From: DASVRA01 sp036388855
Lineage (GTDB): Bacteria > Pseudomonadota > Alphaproteobacteria > Caulobacterales > Caulobacteraceae
Length of the DNA: 64,000 bases
Assembly (NCBI GenBank): GCA_036388855.1
Contig: DASVRA010000031.1
Location: forward strand, 1-64,000
Reading direction: 5' to 3'
In this document: one piece after another, positions 17,947 to 26,841 of the stretch
Position numbering within the stretch: the first letter of the stretch is position 1
Layout: each line of letters starts with the position of its first letter
Notes under the pieces: generated by a model
What the model was told of the DNA's origin: nothing
Seen by the model: only the letters and a program-made list of their open reading frames with translations
The model's database searches: none
Made by a program: the position numbers and the translations under genes

Positions 17947-19763
17947 CGGGCGAGCTTGCCTTCGCCGACGCCGTTGACCGCTGCGAGCGCCGGAGCGGAG
18001 GCGGGGCGGGCGCGGGCGATCTCGGCCAGGGTTCGGTCGTGGAAGATGATGTAGGGAGGCAGCGCCTGGCGCTGGGCCTCGGTGCGGCGCCAAGCGCGGA
18101 GGGACTCGAACAGGGGCTGGTCGGCGGGCGTGAGGGCGACCGGCGCGACGGCGGCTTCGCGGATGCGCTTGCGCGGGCGGCCGGAGCGGGTGGTAGGGTC
18201 GAAGGCTTCGGGCGGGCGGCGCAGCATCACCCGGCGCTCGCCGCGGTAGACAGCGCGCACGCCATGGGCGTCGCCGAGGCCGATCAGGGGGCGATTGTCG
18301 TTGGGGTCCTCGAGCAGCAGGCCGTCGAACAGCAGCTGGTCGAGCAGGTCGCGCCAGCCGGCGGGGCTGAACTCGCGTCCGACGCCGAAGGTGGTGAGCG
18401 CCGCCTCGGACGCGGAGATATCCTTGGTCTTGCCGAGCAGGTGGTCAACGAGTCGTCCGCGCCCGACGCGGCCGCCGAGCCGCTGGGCGGCGGCGAGCAG
18501 CTTCTGCGCGGCGACCGAAGCGTCCACTTCGGCGGGCGGGGCGAGGCACAGGTCGCATTGGCCGCAGGGCTCGGCCTCGGCCTCGTCGAAGTAGCGGCGC
18601 ACGGCGGCGGCGCGGCAGGCGGCGCCGTCGAGCATGGCGTAAAGCTGGCGCGCCTTGCGCGTCTGCACCTGCTTGACCTCCTCGGCCATGTCGCGGGAGG
18701 CGATCCGGCGAAGAGCCCAGGCGAGGTCGGAGGGGCCGTACAGCGTGATCCCCTCCGCCGGCTCGCCGTCGCGGCCCGCGCGGCCGACCTCCTGCCAATA
18801 GGCCTCGATGGCGGCGGGCGGATCGGCGTGGATGACGTAGCGGACGTCGGGCTTGTCCACGCCCATGCCGAAGGCGATGGTCGCCACCATCACCGCCTCG
18901 TCGTCCGCCTCGAGGAAGCGGGTGAGGCGCTCGTCGCGGACGCGCTTGTCCAACCCGGCGTGGTAGGCAAGCGCCGGGACCTGGGCCTCACGCAAGGCCT
19001 CGGCGATCCGTTCGGTGCGCTCGCGCGAGCCGGCGTAGATCACGCCCGAGACGCCGCGCCGCGCGCCCACCAGCTCCAGCACGCGCGCATCGCCCTTCCC
19101 GCTCTTGCGCTCAGCCGAGAGCTTCAGTTCCGGCCGGGCGAAGCTGGCGACGAATTCGGCGCAGCCTTCCAGGCGCAGTTCGGCGCGGATGTCGTCGCGG
19201 GTGCGGGCGTCGGCGGTGGCGGTGACCGCCAGGCGCGGGACCTGGGGGAACAGCTCGGCCAGGCGCCCGAGCATCCGGTATTCCGGGCGGAAGTCGTGGC
19301 CCCACTGGCTGACGCAGTGGGCCTCGTCGATGGCGATCAGCGACAGCCGCACGCGCATCAGCCGCGACAGGGTGGCGCCTGCCATCAGCCCTTCCGGCGA
19401 CAGGTACAGCAGGTCCAGTTCGCCCGCCTCGATGCGCCGCCATGTCCGGTCGCGCTCCTCCGGCGGCTGGGTCGAGTCCAGCCGCGCGGCGGCCACGCCG
19501 TATTGCTCCAGCGCCGCCACCTGGTCGGCCATCAGCGCGATCAGCGGCGAGACCACCAGCCCCAGCCCCGGCCGCACCAGCGCCGGGACTTGATAGCAGA
19601 CGCTCTTGCCCCCGCCAGTCGGCAGCACCGCCAGGGCGCTGCGGCCCGCCAGCACCTCGTCCACCACATCCGCCTGCAGGCCGCGAAAGTCGGGGTGGCC
19701 GAACACACGGCGCAGAATCTCGCGCGCCGTCTCCAGAGGGTCGGTCAGCGCCTGAGCGAACAT
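17907..19763 (-). CDS. recQ: ATP-dependent DNA helicase RecQ
   Basis: A 3'-5' helicase for recombination and fork repair. The protein of about 618 residues has motif 0 (FRGLQADVV), Walker A LPTGGGKSVCYQ, DEAHCVSQWGHDFRPEY, TATAD, the motif VI region YWQEVGRAGRDG, the four-Cys zinc site C-x16-C-x2-C-x2-C (ending CGQCDLC), a winged helix and a C-terminal HRDC domain. The start is ambiguous: ATG 19763 begins at the usual N-terminus, while an ATG at 19808 would add 15 residues. It overlaps alkB at its 3' end. Confidence 0.95.
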   Translation of the reverse strand: MFAQALTDPLETAREILRRVFGHPDFRGLQADVVDEVLAGRSALAVLPTGGGKSVCYQVPALVRPGLGLVVSPLIALMADQVAALEQYGVAAARLDSTQPPEERDRTWRRIEAGELDLLYLSPEGLMAGATLSRLMRVRLSLIAIDEAHCVSQWGHDFRPEYRMLGRLAELFPQVPRLAVTATADARTRDDIRAELRLEGCAEFVASFARPELKLSAERKSGKGDARVLELVGARRGVSGVIYAGSRERTERIAEALREAQVPALAYHAGLDKRVRDERLTRFLEADDEAVMVATIAFGMGVDKPDVRYVIHADPPAAIEAYWQEVGRAGRDGEPAEGITLYGPSDLAWALRRIASRDMAEEVKQVQTRKARQLYAMLDGAACRAAAVRRYFDEAEAEPCGQCDLCLAPPAEVDASVAAQKLLAAAQRLGGRVGRGRLVDHLLGKTKDISASEAALTTFGVGREFSPAGWRDLLDQLLFDGLLLEDPNDNRPLIGLGDAHGVRAVYRGERRVMLRRPPEAFDPTTRSGRPRKRIREAAVAPVALTPADQPLFESLRAWRRTEAQRQALPPYIIFHDRTLAEIARARPASAPALAAVNGVGEGKLARYGEAVLELVRAG

Positions 19764-19846
19764 AACAGGAACATCATAGCTCAAGAGGACGGCTCCGAGA
19801 AGCCTCATTCTTCATCTAGCCTGAGTCCTTGCTCAGGAGGCGTTGC

Positions 19847-20728
19847 ATGGATCGGCGGCAGGTGGTGATCGGCGCGGGAGCCGTGGCGGCGGTGGCGACC
19901 GCGCTGCCGGCGTGGGCGGCGTTCGCCTCCGACCGGATCAGCGTGGAGACGCGGGGCGAGGGCCCCGACGTAATCCTGATCCACGGACTGAGCTCGCGCC
20001 GGGAGGTTTGGCAAGGCACAGTCGATGCCGTGCCGGGCTACCGCTACCACCTGGTGCAGATCGCTGGCATGGGCGGCGCTCCGGCGGCGGGCGCCGCCGA
20101 CGGGCCCATCGTGGCGCCGGCGGCCGAGGAGATCGCCCGCTACATCGCCGAGGCGGGGCTGACCAAGCCGGCGATCGTCGGCCATTCGATGGGCGGCGAG
20201 ATCGCGCTGATGATCGCCGCGCGGCATCCCGAGTGGGCCGGTAAGGTGATGGTGGTCGACATGCTGCCGTTCATGGGGGTGATGTTCGGCCAGCCGCCGA
20301 TGACCTCGGAGAAGGCGCGCCCGATGGCCGACCAGATCCGCTCGCTGATGATCGGCGCGCCCAGGCTCATGTACGAGCAGCAGCTGGAGGAGACGGTCGG
20401 GGCCATGGTGGCCAACGAGGCGCTCAGGCCCTCGGCCATAGCCGACGCCAAACGCAGCGACCGCACGGTCTCGGCCAACGCCTTTTACGACCTGGTGGTC
20501 ACCGACCTTCGCCCCGAGCTGGCGAACATCGCCGCGCCGGTGACCGTGCTCTACGTGCACCAGCCTGACGGGCCGCTCACCGAGGCGCAGATGGACGCCG
20601 TCTACCGGTTCTCCTATGCCACCTTGAAGGGGACGCGGCTGGTGAAGATCCCCGGCAGCCGCCACTTCATCATGTGGGATCAGCCGGAGCGGTTCCAGGC
20701 GGAGATGAAGGCGTTCCTGGCGGCGTGA
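19847..20728 (+). CDS. Exported alpha/beta hydrolase
   Basis: A 293-residue alpha/beta hydrolase. The N-terminus MDRRQVVIGAGAVAAVATALPAWA is a signal peptide with an RR pair and could be Tat-dependent. The oxyanion strand is VILIHGLSSRREVW, the nucleophile elbow GHSMGGE (S114), and the catalytic His SRHFIMWD (H273). ATG 19847 has AGGAGG five bases upstream. The substrate is unknown; it is probably a periplasmic esterase or lipase-like enzyme. The final 59 bases overlap a minus-strand gene. Confidence 0.88.
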   Translation: MDRRQVVIGAGAVAAVATALPAWAAFASDRISVETRGEGPDVILIHGLSSRREVWQGTVDAVPGYRYHLVQIAGMGGAPAAGAADGPIVAPAAEEIARYIAEAGLTKPAIVGHSMGGEIALMIAARHPEWAGKVMVVDMLPFMGVMFGQPPMTSEKARPMADQIRSLMIGAPRLMYEQQLEETVGAMVANEALRPSAIADAKRSDRTVSANAFYDLVVTDLRPELANIAAPVTVLYVHQPDGPLTEAQMDAVYRFSYATLKGTRLVKIPGSRHFIMWDQPERFQAEMKAFLAA

Positions 20729-21329
20729 CCGGCGCGGACGGCGGCGCTGCGGGCGAGGGAGCCGGCGCGGCGGCGGAAGCGGGAGCCGTGGGCGTGGGGG
20801 CTGTGGGCGCGGAAGCTCCCGAGGCGGCTGCCGGGACAGGAGTGTCGGCGACGGGAGCAGCAGCCGCGGACGCTTGAGCGGCCGGAGCCGCTGCCGGTGC
20901 GGTCTTGGGTTCGTTGAGCTTGAGCCAAGCCTCCAGCGGCTCTGGACGTTTACGGCTCGCCTTACGGATCGCCTTCACGTCCTCGGGCTTGGGATCGAGC
21001 AGGGTCCAGCCTCGGCGCTCCATGCAGCGCTCCAGGGCCACGCGCCGGACTGTGGCGCGCACCTTGCCGTCGCCGCCGCCGTCCGCTTCCAGGGCCGCGG
21101 CCATGGCGGCCAGCGCGCCGAACTCCGCGTCCGAATAGCCTGGGGCCTGCTCGACATCGAGGGCGTCGGCGCGAGCGGCGCAGGCGTCGCGGTCGTCGAA
21201 CATGGCGGCCGCCGTCGCGCCGGGCTTGACGAAGAACATGCGCTCGTAAGCGTCGGCGGCTGCAGGCGCGGCCGAACCCAGGGCGAATGCGGCGGCCAGG
21301 GCGGCGGCCGGATACCGAGCGTTAGTCAT
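20670..21329 (-). CDS. Secreted Ala/Pro-rich protein of unknown function
   Basis: A 219-residue protein with a signal peptide (about 1-25, cut near APAAADA), a globular middle with paired Cys (DDRDACAARADAL and LERCMERRGWTLLD) and a long Ala/Pro/Ser/Thr-rich tail of about 70 residues. The central segment resembles small periplasmic proteins of Caulobacterales with no known role. ATG 21329 is chosen because the signal peptide starts there; the open frame upstream is spurious. The tail-coding part overlaps the hydrolase gene by 59 bases, so the true 3' end deserves care. Confidence 0.7.
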   Translation of the reverse strand: MTNARYPAAALAAAFALGSAAPAAADAYERMFFVKPGATAAAMFDDRDACAARADALDVEQAPGYSDAEFGALAAMAAALEADGGGDGKVRATVRRVALERCMERRGWTLLDPKPEDVKAIRKASRKRPEPLEAWLKLNEPKTAPAAAPAAQASAAAAPVADTPVPAAASGASAPTAPTPTAPASAAAPAPSPAAPPSAPVTPPGTPSSPPGTAPADPT

Positions 21330-21441
21330 GATGCAAACATGGTCCGGCTCAAGGCTGTAGTGCAACCCCGCCGGCGCCCGCCCTCGCGCGGCGCGGGCGG
21401 AGCCTCTAGATAGCCGCGCAAGTCCCGGAGACGACACAGGC

Positions 21442-23463
21442 ATGGCCCAGAACGACGCCGGCGGAGGGTGGCGGACCGGCGGCGGCCCGCCCCCGCGCCC
21501 GCCCGCCCCGCGTAAGCGCACCGGGCTGCACGCCTTGCTGTACTGGACGGCGGTGCTGGGCGTCTGGGGGCTGATCTTCATCGTCGCCTTCTTCGCGGTG
21601 TTCGCCTCCGACCTGCCCGACACGTCCAAGCTCTACGACATCCACCGCCAGCCCTCGATCACGTACCTCGACCGCTCGGGCGCGCTGCTGGCGGTGCGCG
21701 GCAGCCAGTACGCGCCGCCGGTCGACCTGGACGAGCTGCCCGAATACGTGCCCGCCGCCTTCATCGCCATCGAGGACCGGCGCTTCTACTACCACCCCGG
21801 CTTCGACCCGATCGGCATGAGCCGCGCGATGGTGCGCAACATCCGGGCGCGGCGGGTGGTGGAGGGCGGCTCCACCCTGACCCAGCAGCTGGCCAAGAAC
21901 CTGTTCCTCACCCCGGCCCAGACGCCGCGGCGCAAGGCGCAGGAGCTGCTGCTGGCGGTGTGGCTGGAGGCCAAGTTTTCCAAGAAGCAGATCATCGAGC
22001 TCTACCTGAACCGGGTCTATTTCGGCGCCGGCGCCTACGGCATTGAGGCCGCCGCGCAGCGCTACTTCAACAAGCCGGCGTCGAAACTGACGCTGGGCGA
22101 AGCGGCGCTGCTGGCCGGCCTGCTCAAGGCGCCCTCGCGCTACAGCCCGCTGTCGGACACCGCGCGCGCGGAGAGGCGGGCGACGGTGGTGCTCGATGAG
22201 ATGGTCCGCACCCGCCACATCACGGCCGAGCAACGTGACGCGGCGTTCAAGGAGCCGGTGCGCATCTCGGCGGTGCTGGCCACCCAGCGGGCGCAGTATT
22301 TCGTCGACTGGGTGGACGCTCAGGTACGCCAGATGGTCGGCGAACCCGAGCAGGACCTGGTGGTGGAGACCACGCTCGACCTGCCGATCCAGGCCGCCGC
22401 CGAACGCGCGATCGCCAATGGGGTGCGGGCGGCCAGGGGCTCGGGCGTGCGCCAGGCGGCGCTGGTGGCGCTGGACGGCGAGGGACGGGTGCGCGCCTTC
22501 GTCGGTGGGGTGAACTACGCCGACAGCCAGTTCAACCGGGCCGCCGATGCGCGCCGGCAGGCGGGATCGGCGTTTAAGCCGTTCGTCTACCTGACGGCGA
22601 TGGAGCAGGGGCGCACACCCTACCAGACCGCGGTGGACGAGCCGATCACCATCGGCAACTGGACGCCCCGCAACTACACCGGCAAGTACCTGGGCCAGAT
22701 TACCCTGCAGACGGCGGTGGCGCAGTCGGTGAACACCGTGGCCGCGCGGCTGGCGACGGATGTCGGCACCAACAACGTCGCCGCCACCGCCCATCGGCTC
22801 GGCATCACCTCGCCGATCCAGACCCAGCCCTCGATGGCGCTGGGTGCGGTGGAGGTGTCGCCGGTGGAGATGGCCCGCGCTTTCGCGCCGTTCGCCAACG
22901 GCGGCGCCTACGTCAGCCCCCACGGCATCAACCGCATCCGCACCAACGACGGGCGGGTGCTGTTCGACGCCTCGGCCGAGCGCCAGGGCCGCCGCGCGGT
23001 GGTCGGCCAGCCGGCGCTGCAGTACATGAACACCATGCTGCGCAGCGTGATTTCCGGCGGCACGGGCACGCGCGCGCGGGTGCCGGGCTACGACCTGGCG
23101 GGCAAGACCGGCACCACCTCCGACTATCGAGACGCCTGGTTCGTCGGCTACACCGGCGGCTTCGTGGCGGCGGTGTGGGTCGGGCGCGACGACAACAAGC
23201 CGATGCGTCGGGTGACCGGCGGCGGCGCTCCCGCCTCCATCTGGCAAGGCTTCATGGCCGCCGCCCTGCCCAAGCTCAAGGTCAGCCCCATCCCCGGGGG
23301 CGCGGCCCCCCCGCCGGCCAACTCCGGCGGCGTGATTGACGACATCCTCGGCCGCTTGGGCATCGGCGGCGACGACGCCGCGGCGGACCAGCAGGCGGCG
23401 GCGCCCCAGGCCCCGGCGCCGCAACCGCAGGAAGAGGAACAGCCGATCGACGAACTCTACTGA
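21442..23463 (+). CDS. Class A penicillin-binding protein (PBP1A family)
   Basis: A bifunctional peptidoglycan glycosyltransferase/transpeptidase of 673 residues. A Pro/Gly-rich cytoplasmic tail is followed by one membrane anchor (about 30-54). The GT51 domain has EDRRFYYHPG (catalytic E111) and GGSTLTQQLAKNLFL. The transpeptidase domain has GSAFKP (S376-x-x-K379), QSVNT (SxN) and KTGT (555-558). A Pro/Ala/Gln-rich tail follows. It synthesises and cross-links periplasmic murein. Confidence 0.95.
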   Translation: MAQNDAGGGWRTGGGPPPRPPAPRKRTGLHALLYWTAVLGVWGLIFIVAFFAVFASDLPDTSKLYDIHRQPSITYLDRSGALLAVRGSQYAPPVDLDELPEYVPAAFIAIEDRRFYYHPGFDPIGMSRAMVRNIRARRVVEGGSTLTQQLAKNLFLTPAQTPRRKAQELLLAVWLEAKFSKKQIIELYLNRVYFGAGAYGIEAAAQRYFNKPASKLTLGEAALLAGLLKAPSRYSPLSDTARAERRATVVLDEMVRTRHITAEQRDAAFKEPVRISAVLATQRAQYFVDWVDAQVRQMVGEPEQDLVVETTLDLPIQAAAERAIANGVRAARGSGVRQAALVALDGEGRVRAFVGGVNYADSQFNRAADARRQAGSAFKPFVYLTAMEQGRTPYQTAVDEPITIGNWTPRNYTGKYLGQITLQTAVAQSVNTVAARLATDVGTNNVAATAHRLGITSPIQTQPSMALGAVEVSPVEMARAFAPFANGGAYVSPHGINRIRTNDGRVLFDASAERQGRRAVVGQPALQYMNTMLRSVISGGTGTRARVPGYDLAGKTGTTSDYRDAWFVGYTGGFVAAVWVGRDDNKPMRRVTGGGAPASIWQGFMAAALPKLKVSPIPGGAAPPPANSGGVIDDILGRLGIGGDDAAADQQAAAPQAPAPQPQEEEQPIDELY

Positions 23464-23480
23464 AGGAGCGGCGGTCGTGC

Positions 23481-24728
23481 TCAGCGGCCGAGGATGTCCA
23501 TCGCGCGGTACAAGTCTGGATCGCGCCCGGCGCACAGGTCGGCGCGGGTGAAGGCAACGGTTTCGGCGGGCGTGACGCCGCGGTCGCCGAAGTCCTCGCC
23601 TCGCGGGCCCCAAATGCCGCTGACCGGGACAGTGAGCTTCCAGCCGCCCGGCAGGTCGAAGGTCTCGCCCGACAGCAGCACGCCGGGCGTGGGGCGGCCC
23701 ACGAGCCTTGCGCGCGTGTGCAGCTTGACCATCCAGGCGAAGCCTTCGGCGGCGCTGCCGGTGTCCTCGCCGATCAGCACCACCACCGGCTTGCGGTAGC
23801 GCCGCTCGCCCAGGTCCTCGGCCCAGAACGCGGCGGCCCCGCCGCCGGCCTCCACGGCCTTGAACACCGCCGCGGTGGTGTAGGCGCCAACCGTCTTCGG
23901 CGCGGCCGCGACGTCGGCGGCGGTGACGCGGCGGCCCAGCTTCTCCAGCCACGGCCGGGCGAACAGGGCGACCACCGGCCTCTCCCCGCCCTCGGTCAGG
24001 TAGCTGCCCAGGCGCAGCGCTGAGGTGTTGCCGCCGGAGTTCTGGCGCACGTCGATGACCAGGCCGTCGGTGTCCTTCAGGTCGGCCATCGCGCGGTCGG
24101 CCATCTCGGCCTGCCCGTCGTCGAAGCGGTCCACGCGAAGGTAGCCGAGCGTGCGGCCGGGGCCGGTCCGCAGCGTCCGCCAGCCGATCGCCGGCTGCGG
24201 CGGCGGCCAGAAGGCGCCCTCCCGGCGCACCTTGAGCGCGCGCACTCGCCCGTCGCAGCCCCGAACCGACAGGCTCGCCTCCGAACCCACGGGGCCGGAG
24301 AGTTGTTCGCGCCCGCCGACGATCTGGTCTCCCGGCTTCAACCCCTTGCGTTGCGCGTCCGACAGCGGCGCGACCTCGATCACCGTGGGCGCGCCGTCCA
24401 GCGGGCGCAGGCTCGCGCCGATGCCGACGCCCGAAGCGCTGGAGGTCCTGGGCGGGTTGAGGTTGAGGTGGGAGGTTTCCAGTTCGCCGAGCATGGCCTC
24501 GACCAGCCGCTCGAACTCCGTGTCGTTACGCACCGTGGAGACCTTGGCGCGGTAGCGGCCGCCGATTGCGCGCCAATCGTGTCCGCGGAAGGTGGGCTCG
24601 TAGAAGTTCTCGTCGACGGTCTTCCAGACCTGCTCGAACAGGGCGCGGTAGTCAGTTCCGTCCTGACCGGCGGCCGGCCAAGCGCTCAACAGCGCCGCCC
24701 CGACCGCCGCCGCCACTCTCCACCGCAT
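23481..24728 (-). CDS. Exported S41 family peptidase, Ser-His-Glu type
   Basis: A 415-residue protease with a signal peptide (1-21). An N-terminal helical region contains ELETSHLNLNPP (H87), then a PDZ-like domain (APLSDAQRKGLKPGDQIVGG) and the S41 core GLVIDVRQNSGGN and EDTGSAAEGFAWMV with the likely nucleophile in TGS. The SFGKG lysine of CtpA is absent (GRPTPG instead). Together with the conserved SH this suggests the tricorn/IRBP-like Ser-His-Glu subgroup. It converges on the PBP gene 17 bases away. Confidence 0.87.
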   Translation of the reverse strand: MRWRVAAAVGAALLSAWPAAGQDGTDYRALFEQVWKTVDENFYEPTFRGHDWRAIGGRYRAKVSTVRNDTEFERLVEAMLGELETSHLNLNPPRTSSASGVGIGASLRPLDGAPTVIEVAPLSDAQRKGLKPGDQIVGGREQLSGPVGSEASLSVRGCDGRVRALKVRREGAFWPPPQPAIGWRTLRTGPGRTLGYLRVDRFDDGQAEMADRAMADLKDTDGLVIDVRQNSGGNTSALRLGSYLTEGGERPVVALFARPWLEKLGRRVTAADVAAAPKTVGAYTTAAVFKAVEAGGGAAAFWAEDLGERRYRKPVVVLIGEDTGSAAEGFAWMVKLHTRARLVGRPTPGVLLSGETFDLPGGWKLTVPVSGIWGPRGEDFGDRGVTPAETVAFTRADLCAGRDPDLYRAMDILGR

Positions 24729-24796
24729 CGGCCTCTCCCGCGCCTGCGATGCTTGAGAGGACGTGAGGCGCGCGATCGGATGCAGATTGAAGACGG

Positions 24797-25603
24797 CTAT
24801 TGGAAGTCCTGGCCGAGATAGACCCGCCGCACGTCGGGATTGGTCAGCACCTCCTCGGGCGTGCCTTCGAACAGCAGTTCGCCAGCGTGGATGATGGAGG
24901 CGCGGTCGATGATCTCAAGCGTCTCGCGCACGTTGTGGTCGGTGATGAGGATGCCGATGCCGCGGCGCTTGAGGTAGCTGATCACCTCACGGATGTCGGC
25001 GATGGCGAGCGGGTCGATGCCGGCGAAGGGCTCGTCCAGCAGCATGAAGGAGGGTTCGGAAGCGAGCGCGCGGGCGATCTCCACGCGGCGCCGCTCGCCG
25101 CCTGAGAGGGAGACGGCGGAGGCTTCGGCGAGGTGGCCGATGCGGAGTTCCTCGAGCAGGCGGCGGGCCTCGCGGCGCGCGGCGGCGGGGTCGGGGCGCT
25201 GGAGTTCGGCGACGGCCAGGACGTTCTCCTCAACGGTCATGCCGCGGAAGATCGAGGCCTCCTGCGGGAGGTAGCCCAGGCCCATGCGGGCGCGCTGGTA
25301 CATGGGCTGGCCGGTGATCTCTTCGCCGTCGAGCCAGATGCGGCCGTAGTCGGGCTGGATCAGGCCGGTGACCATGTAGAAGCAGGTAGTCTTGCCCGCG
25401 CCGTTGGGGCCGAGCAGGCCCGCCACCTCGCCCCGGCGCAGGCGCAGGCTCACGTTCTTGACCACCGGCCGCTTGCGGAAGGACTTGCCGATGCGCTCGA
25501 CCACCAATCCGTCGTGCTCGGGCGCGGGAGCGGCGGTTCTTGGTTGAGGCGAGGCGGTGCCCCTCACCTTGCGCCGGCCGAAGCTGGGGGCGAGCAGCGC
25601 CAC
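24797..25603 (-). CDS. lptB: LPS export ABC transporter ATP-binding protein LptB
   Basis: The ATPase that powers LPS extraction from the inner membrane with LptF/LptG. The 268 residues contain Walker A GPNGAGKTTCFYM, the Q loop LPQEASIFRGM, signature LSGGERRRVEIARAL, Walker B FMLLDEPFAGIDP and the switch DHNVRETL; IGILITDHNVRETL is characteristic of LptB. A 30-residue N-terminal tail precedes the domain. It lies eight bases after lptA in the order rnd-lptC-lptA-lptB. Confidence 0.96.
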   Translation of the reverse strand: MALLAPSFGRRKVRGTASPQPRTAAPAPEHDGLVVERIGKSFRKRPVVKNVSLRLRRGEVAGLLGPNGAGKTTCFYMVTGLIQPDYGRIWLDGEEITGQPMYQRARMGLGYLPQEASIFRGMTVEENVLAVAELQRPDPAAARREARRLLEELRIGHLAEASAVSLSGGERRRVEIARALASEPSFMLLDEPFAGIDPLAIADIREVISYLKRRGIGILITDHNVRETLEIIDRASIIHAGELLFEGTPEEVLTNPDVRRVYLGQDFQ

Positions 25604-25611
25604 CGCCTGGA

Positions 25612-26196
25612 TCAGCGCCTAGGCTCGGGCGCCCGTAGGCCAGGGGTCTGGGCCTCGTTGGGGTAGAAGACGCCGCGCACCCGGCCGGTCGCATTCCGCC
25701 CGCGCGCGCCCGAGGCCATGGTGGCGCGGCCGCTCTTGATGTCGACCACCAGCCGGTCGCCGCGCACCACGCTTTGACCCTGTGCGACGATGACGTTGCC
25801 GGTAAGGGTGACGGTGTTGGACGTCATCTCGTACAAGCCGCGGTCGCCGCGGGCGGTCTGCTGGGGTGTGACGAAGTAGACGGTGCCGGTGGCTTCGATG
25901 CGGGTCACCGGCCCCCAGTTGCGACCGGGTGCCCCCGCCGATGCGCCGCCGGAGCCGGCGAACTGGATGTTGATCTGCTCGGCGCGCATGCGGTTGCCGC
26001 CCTGGAGCGCCTCGACGTCGCCGCGCCAGATGGCCAGGTGCTGGGCGTCGATCAGCTCCAGCTCGTTGGCGGTGATGTCGATCGGGCCGCCCGAGCCGGA
26101 CAGCTGCGCGAGCGCCGGCCCTGCCGCCAGCAGCCCCGCCGCAACTCCGAGCGCCGCCAGACGCCGCATCGCCATCTCCACGCCTGCCCCGCTCAT
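25612..26196 (-). CDS. lptA: LptA/OstA family periplasmic LPS transport protein
   Basis: It forms the periplasmic bridge between LptC and LptD. The 194-residue protein has a signal peptide (ending AGPALA) and the OstA-N beta-jellyroll: PIDITANELELIDAQHLAIWRGDVEALQGGNRMRAEQINIQF and YEMTSNTVTLTGNVIVAQGQSVVRGDRLVVDIKSG. The ATG at 26196 overlaps the lptC stop (ATGA). Internal ATGs at residues 8 and 10 are possible starts and would shorten the signal peptide. Confidence 0.93.
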   Translation of the reverse strand: MSGAGVEMAMRRLAALGVAAGLLAAGPALAQLSGSGGPIDITANELELIDAQHLAIWRGDVEALQGGNRMRAEQINIQFAGSGGASAGAPGRNWGPVTRIEATGTVYFVTPQQTARGDRGLYEMTSNTVTLTGNVIVAQGQSVVRGDRLVVDIKSGRATMASGARGRNATGRVRGVFYPNEAQTPGLRAPEPRR

Positions 26197-26834
26197 TGTT
26201 CGATGCGGGCGCGCACGTCGCCCTTGAACACGATCCTGCGGCCCCGGTCGGTGATGGCATAGGACGACGCGCGAATCGAGCCAAGGGGACCCTGGCCGAC
26301 GACCCCCCTGTCGCCGGTGACTACGCCGGCGCGGGTGTCGATCACCGCGCGCGGGGTGGCGAAGCTGTAGCCGCGCTTGTCCTGGGCCCGCACGCCCCCC
26401 TCCAGGCGCACCTGGCGGTCGGTCTCGTGGTAGACGCCCTGCCTAGCCCTGAGCGAGGTGGGGTTGGCGCCCTCCGCGTCGAGCGTCAGCGACGGGTCCG
26501 AGAGGCTGATGGAGCGGCTGCCGGCGGTGCGCCGCTCGGCCACGCCGGCGGAGACCACGAAGGCGCGGTTCTGGGCGTCGCGCCCGTAGAAGCGCGGGTT
26601 CACCATCCGCACGACTGCCTCAGTCTTCGGCTTGGGCGCGGTGAGGTTGGCGACCACGCCCCGGCCGACCACCCAGAGGAGGAGGCCGCCGCCCAGCACG
26701 CCGAGCGTGATCGGCAGCGCGCGGCGCCAGCGGCGCACGCGCTCGGAGCGGCGGCGGAACTTCTCCGCCTGGCGCTCACGGCGGGCGAGGGTCTCCTCGC
26801 TGGGACCAAGGTCTGGGGATGTGTCTGAGGCCAC
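26193..26834 (-). CDS. lptC: LPS export protein LptC
   Basis: A bitopic inner-membrane protein that hands LPS from LptB2FG to LptA. One membrane segment (ALPITLGVLGGGLLLWVVGRG) is followed by a periplasmic jellyroll with ARQGVYHETDRQVRLEGGVRAQDKRGYSFATPRAVIDTRAGVV. The start is uncertain: GTG 26834, seven bases after the rnd stop, gives about 213 residues. A TTG at 26915 inside rnd would add 27 low-complexity residues. Neither has a good SD, which suggests coupling to rnd. Confidence 0.88.
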   Translation of the reverse strand: MASDTSPDLGPSEETLARRERQAEKFRRRSERVRRWRRALPITLGVLGGGLLLWVVGRGVVANLTAPKPKTEAVVRMVNPRFYGRDAQNRAFVVSAGVAERRTAGSRSISLSDPSLTLDAEGANPTSLRARQGVYHETDRQVRLEGGVRAQDKRGYSFATPRAVIDTRAGVVTGDRGVVGQGPLGSIRASSYAITDRGRRIVFKGDVRARIEQ

Positions 26835-26841
26835 GGCGGGG

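Noticed and set aside
16116..19868. 1250-codon plus-strand open frame
   Set aside because: It runs through the CGL gene, rpsU, alkB and recQ in wrong frames and has Arg/Pro/Gly-rich low-complexity composition. The overlapped genes are clear.
21406..23952. 848-codon minus-strand open frame over the PBP gene
   Set aside because: The translation is Arg/His/Gly-rich without domains, while the plus strand encodes a complete class A PBP.
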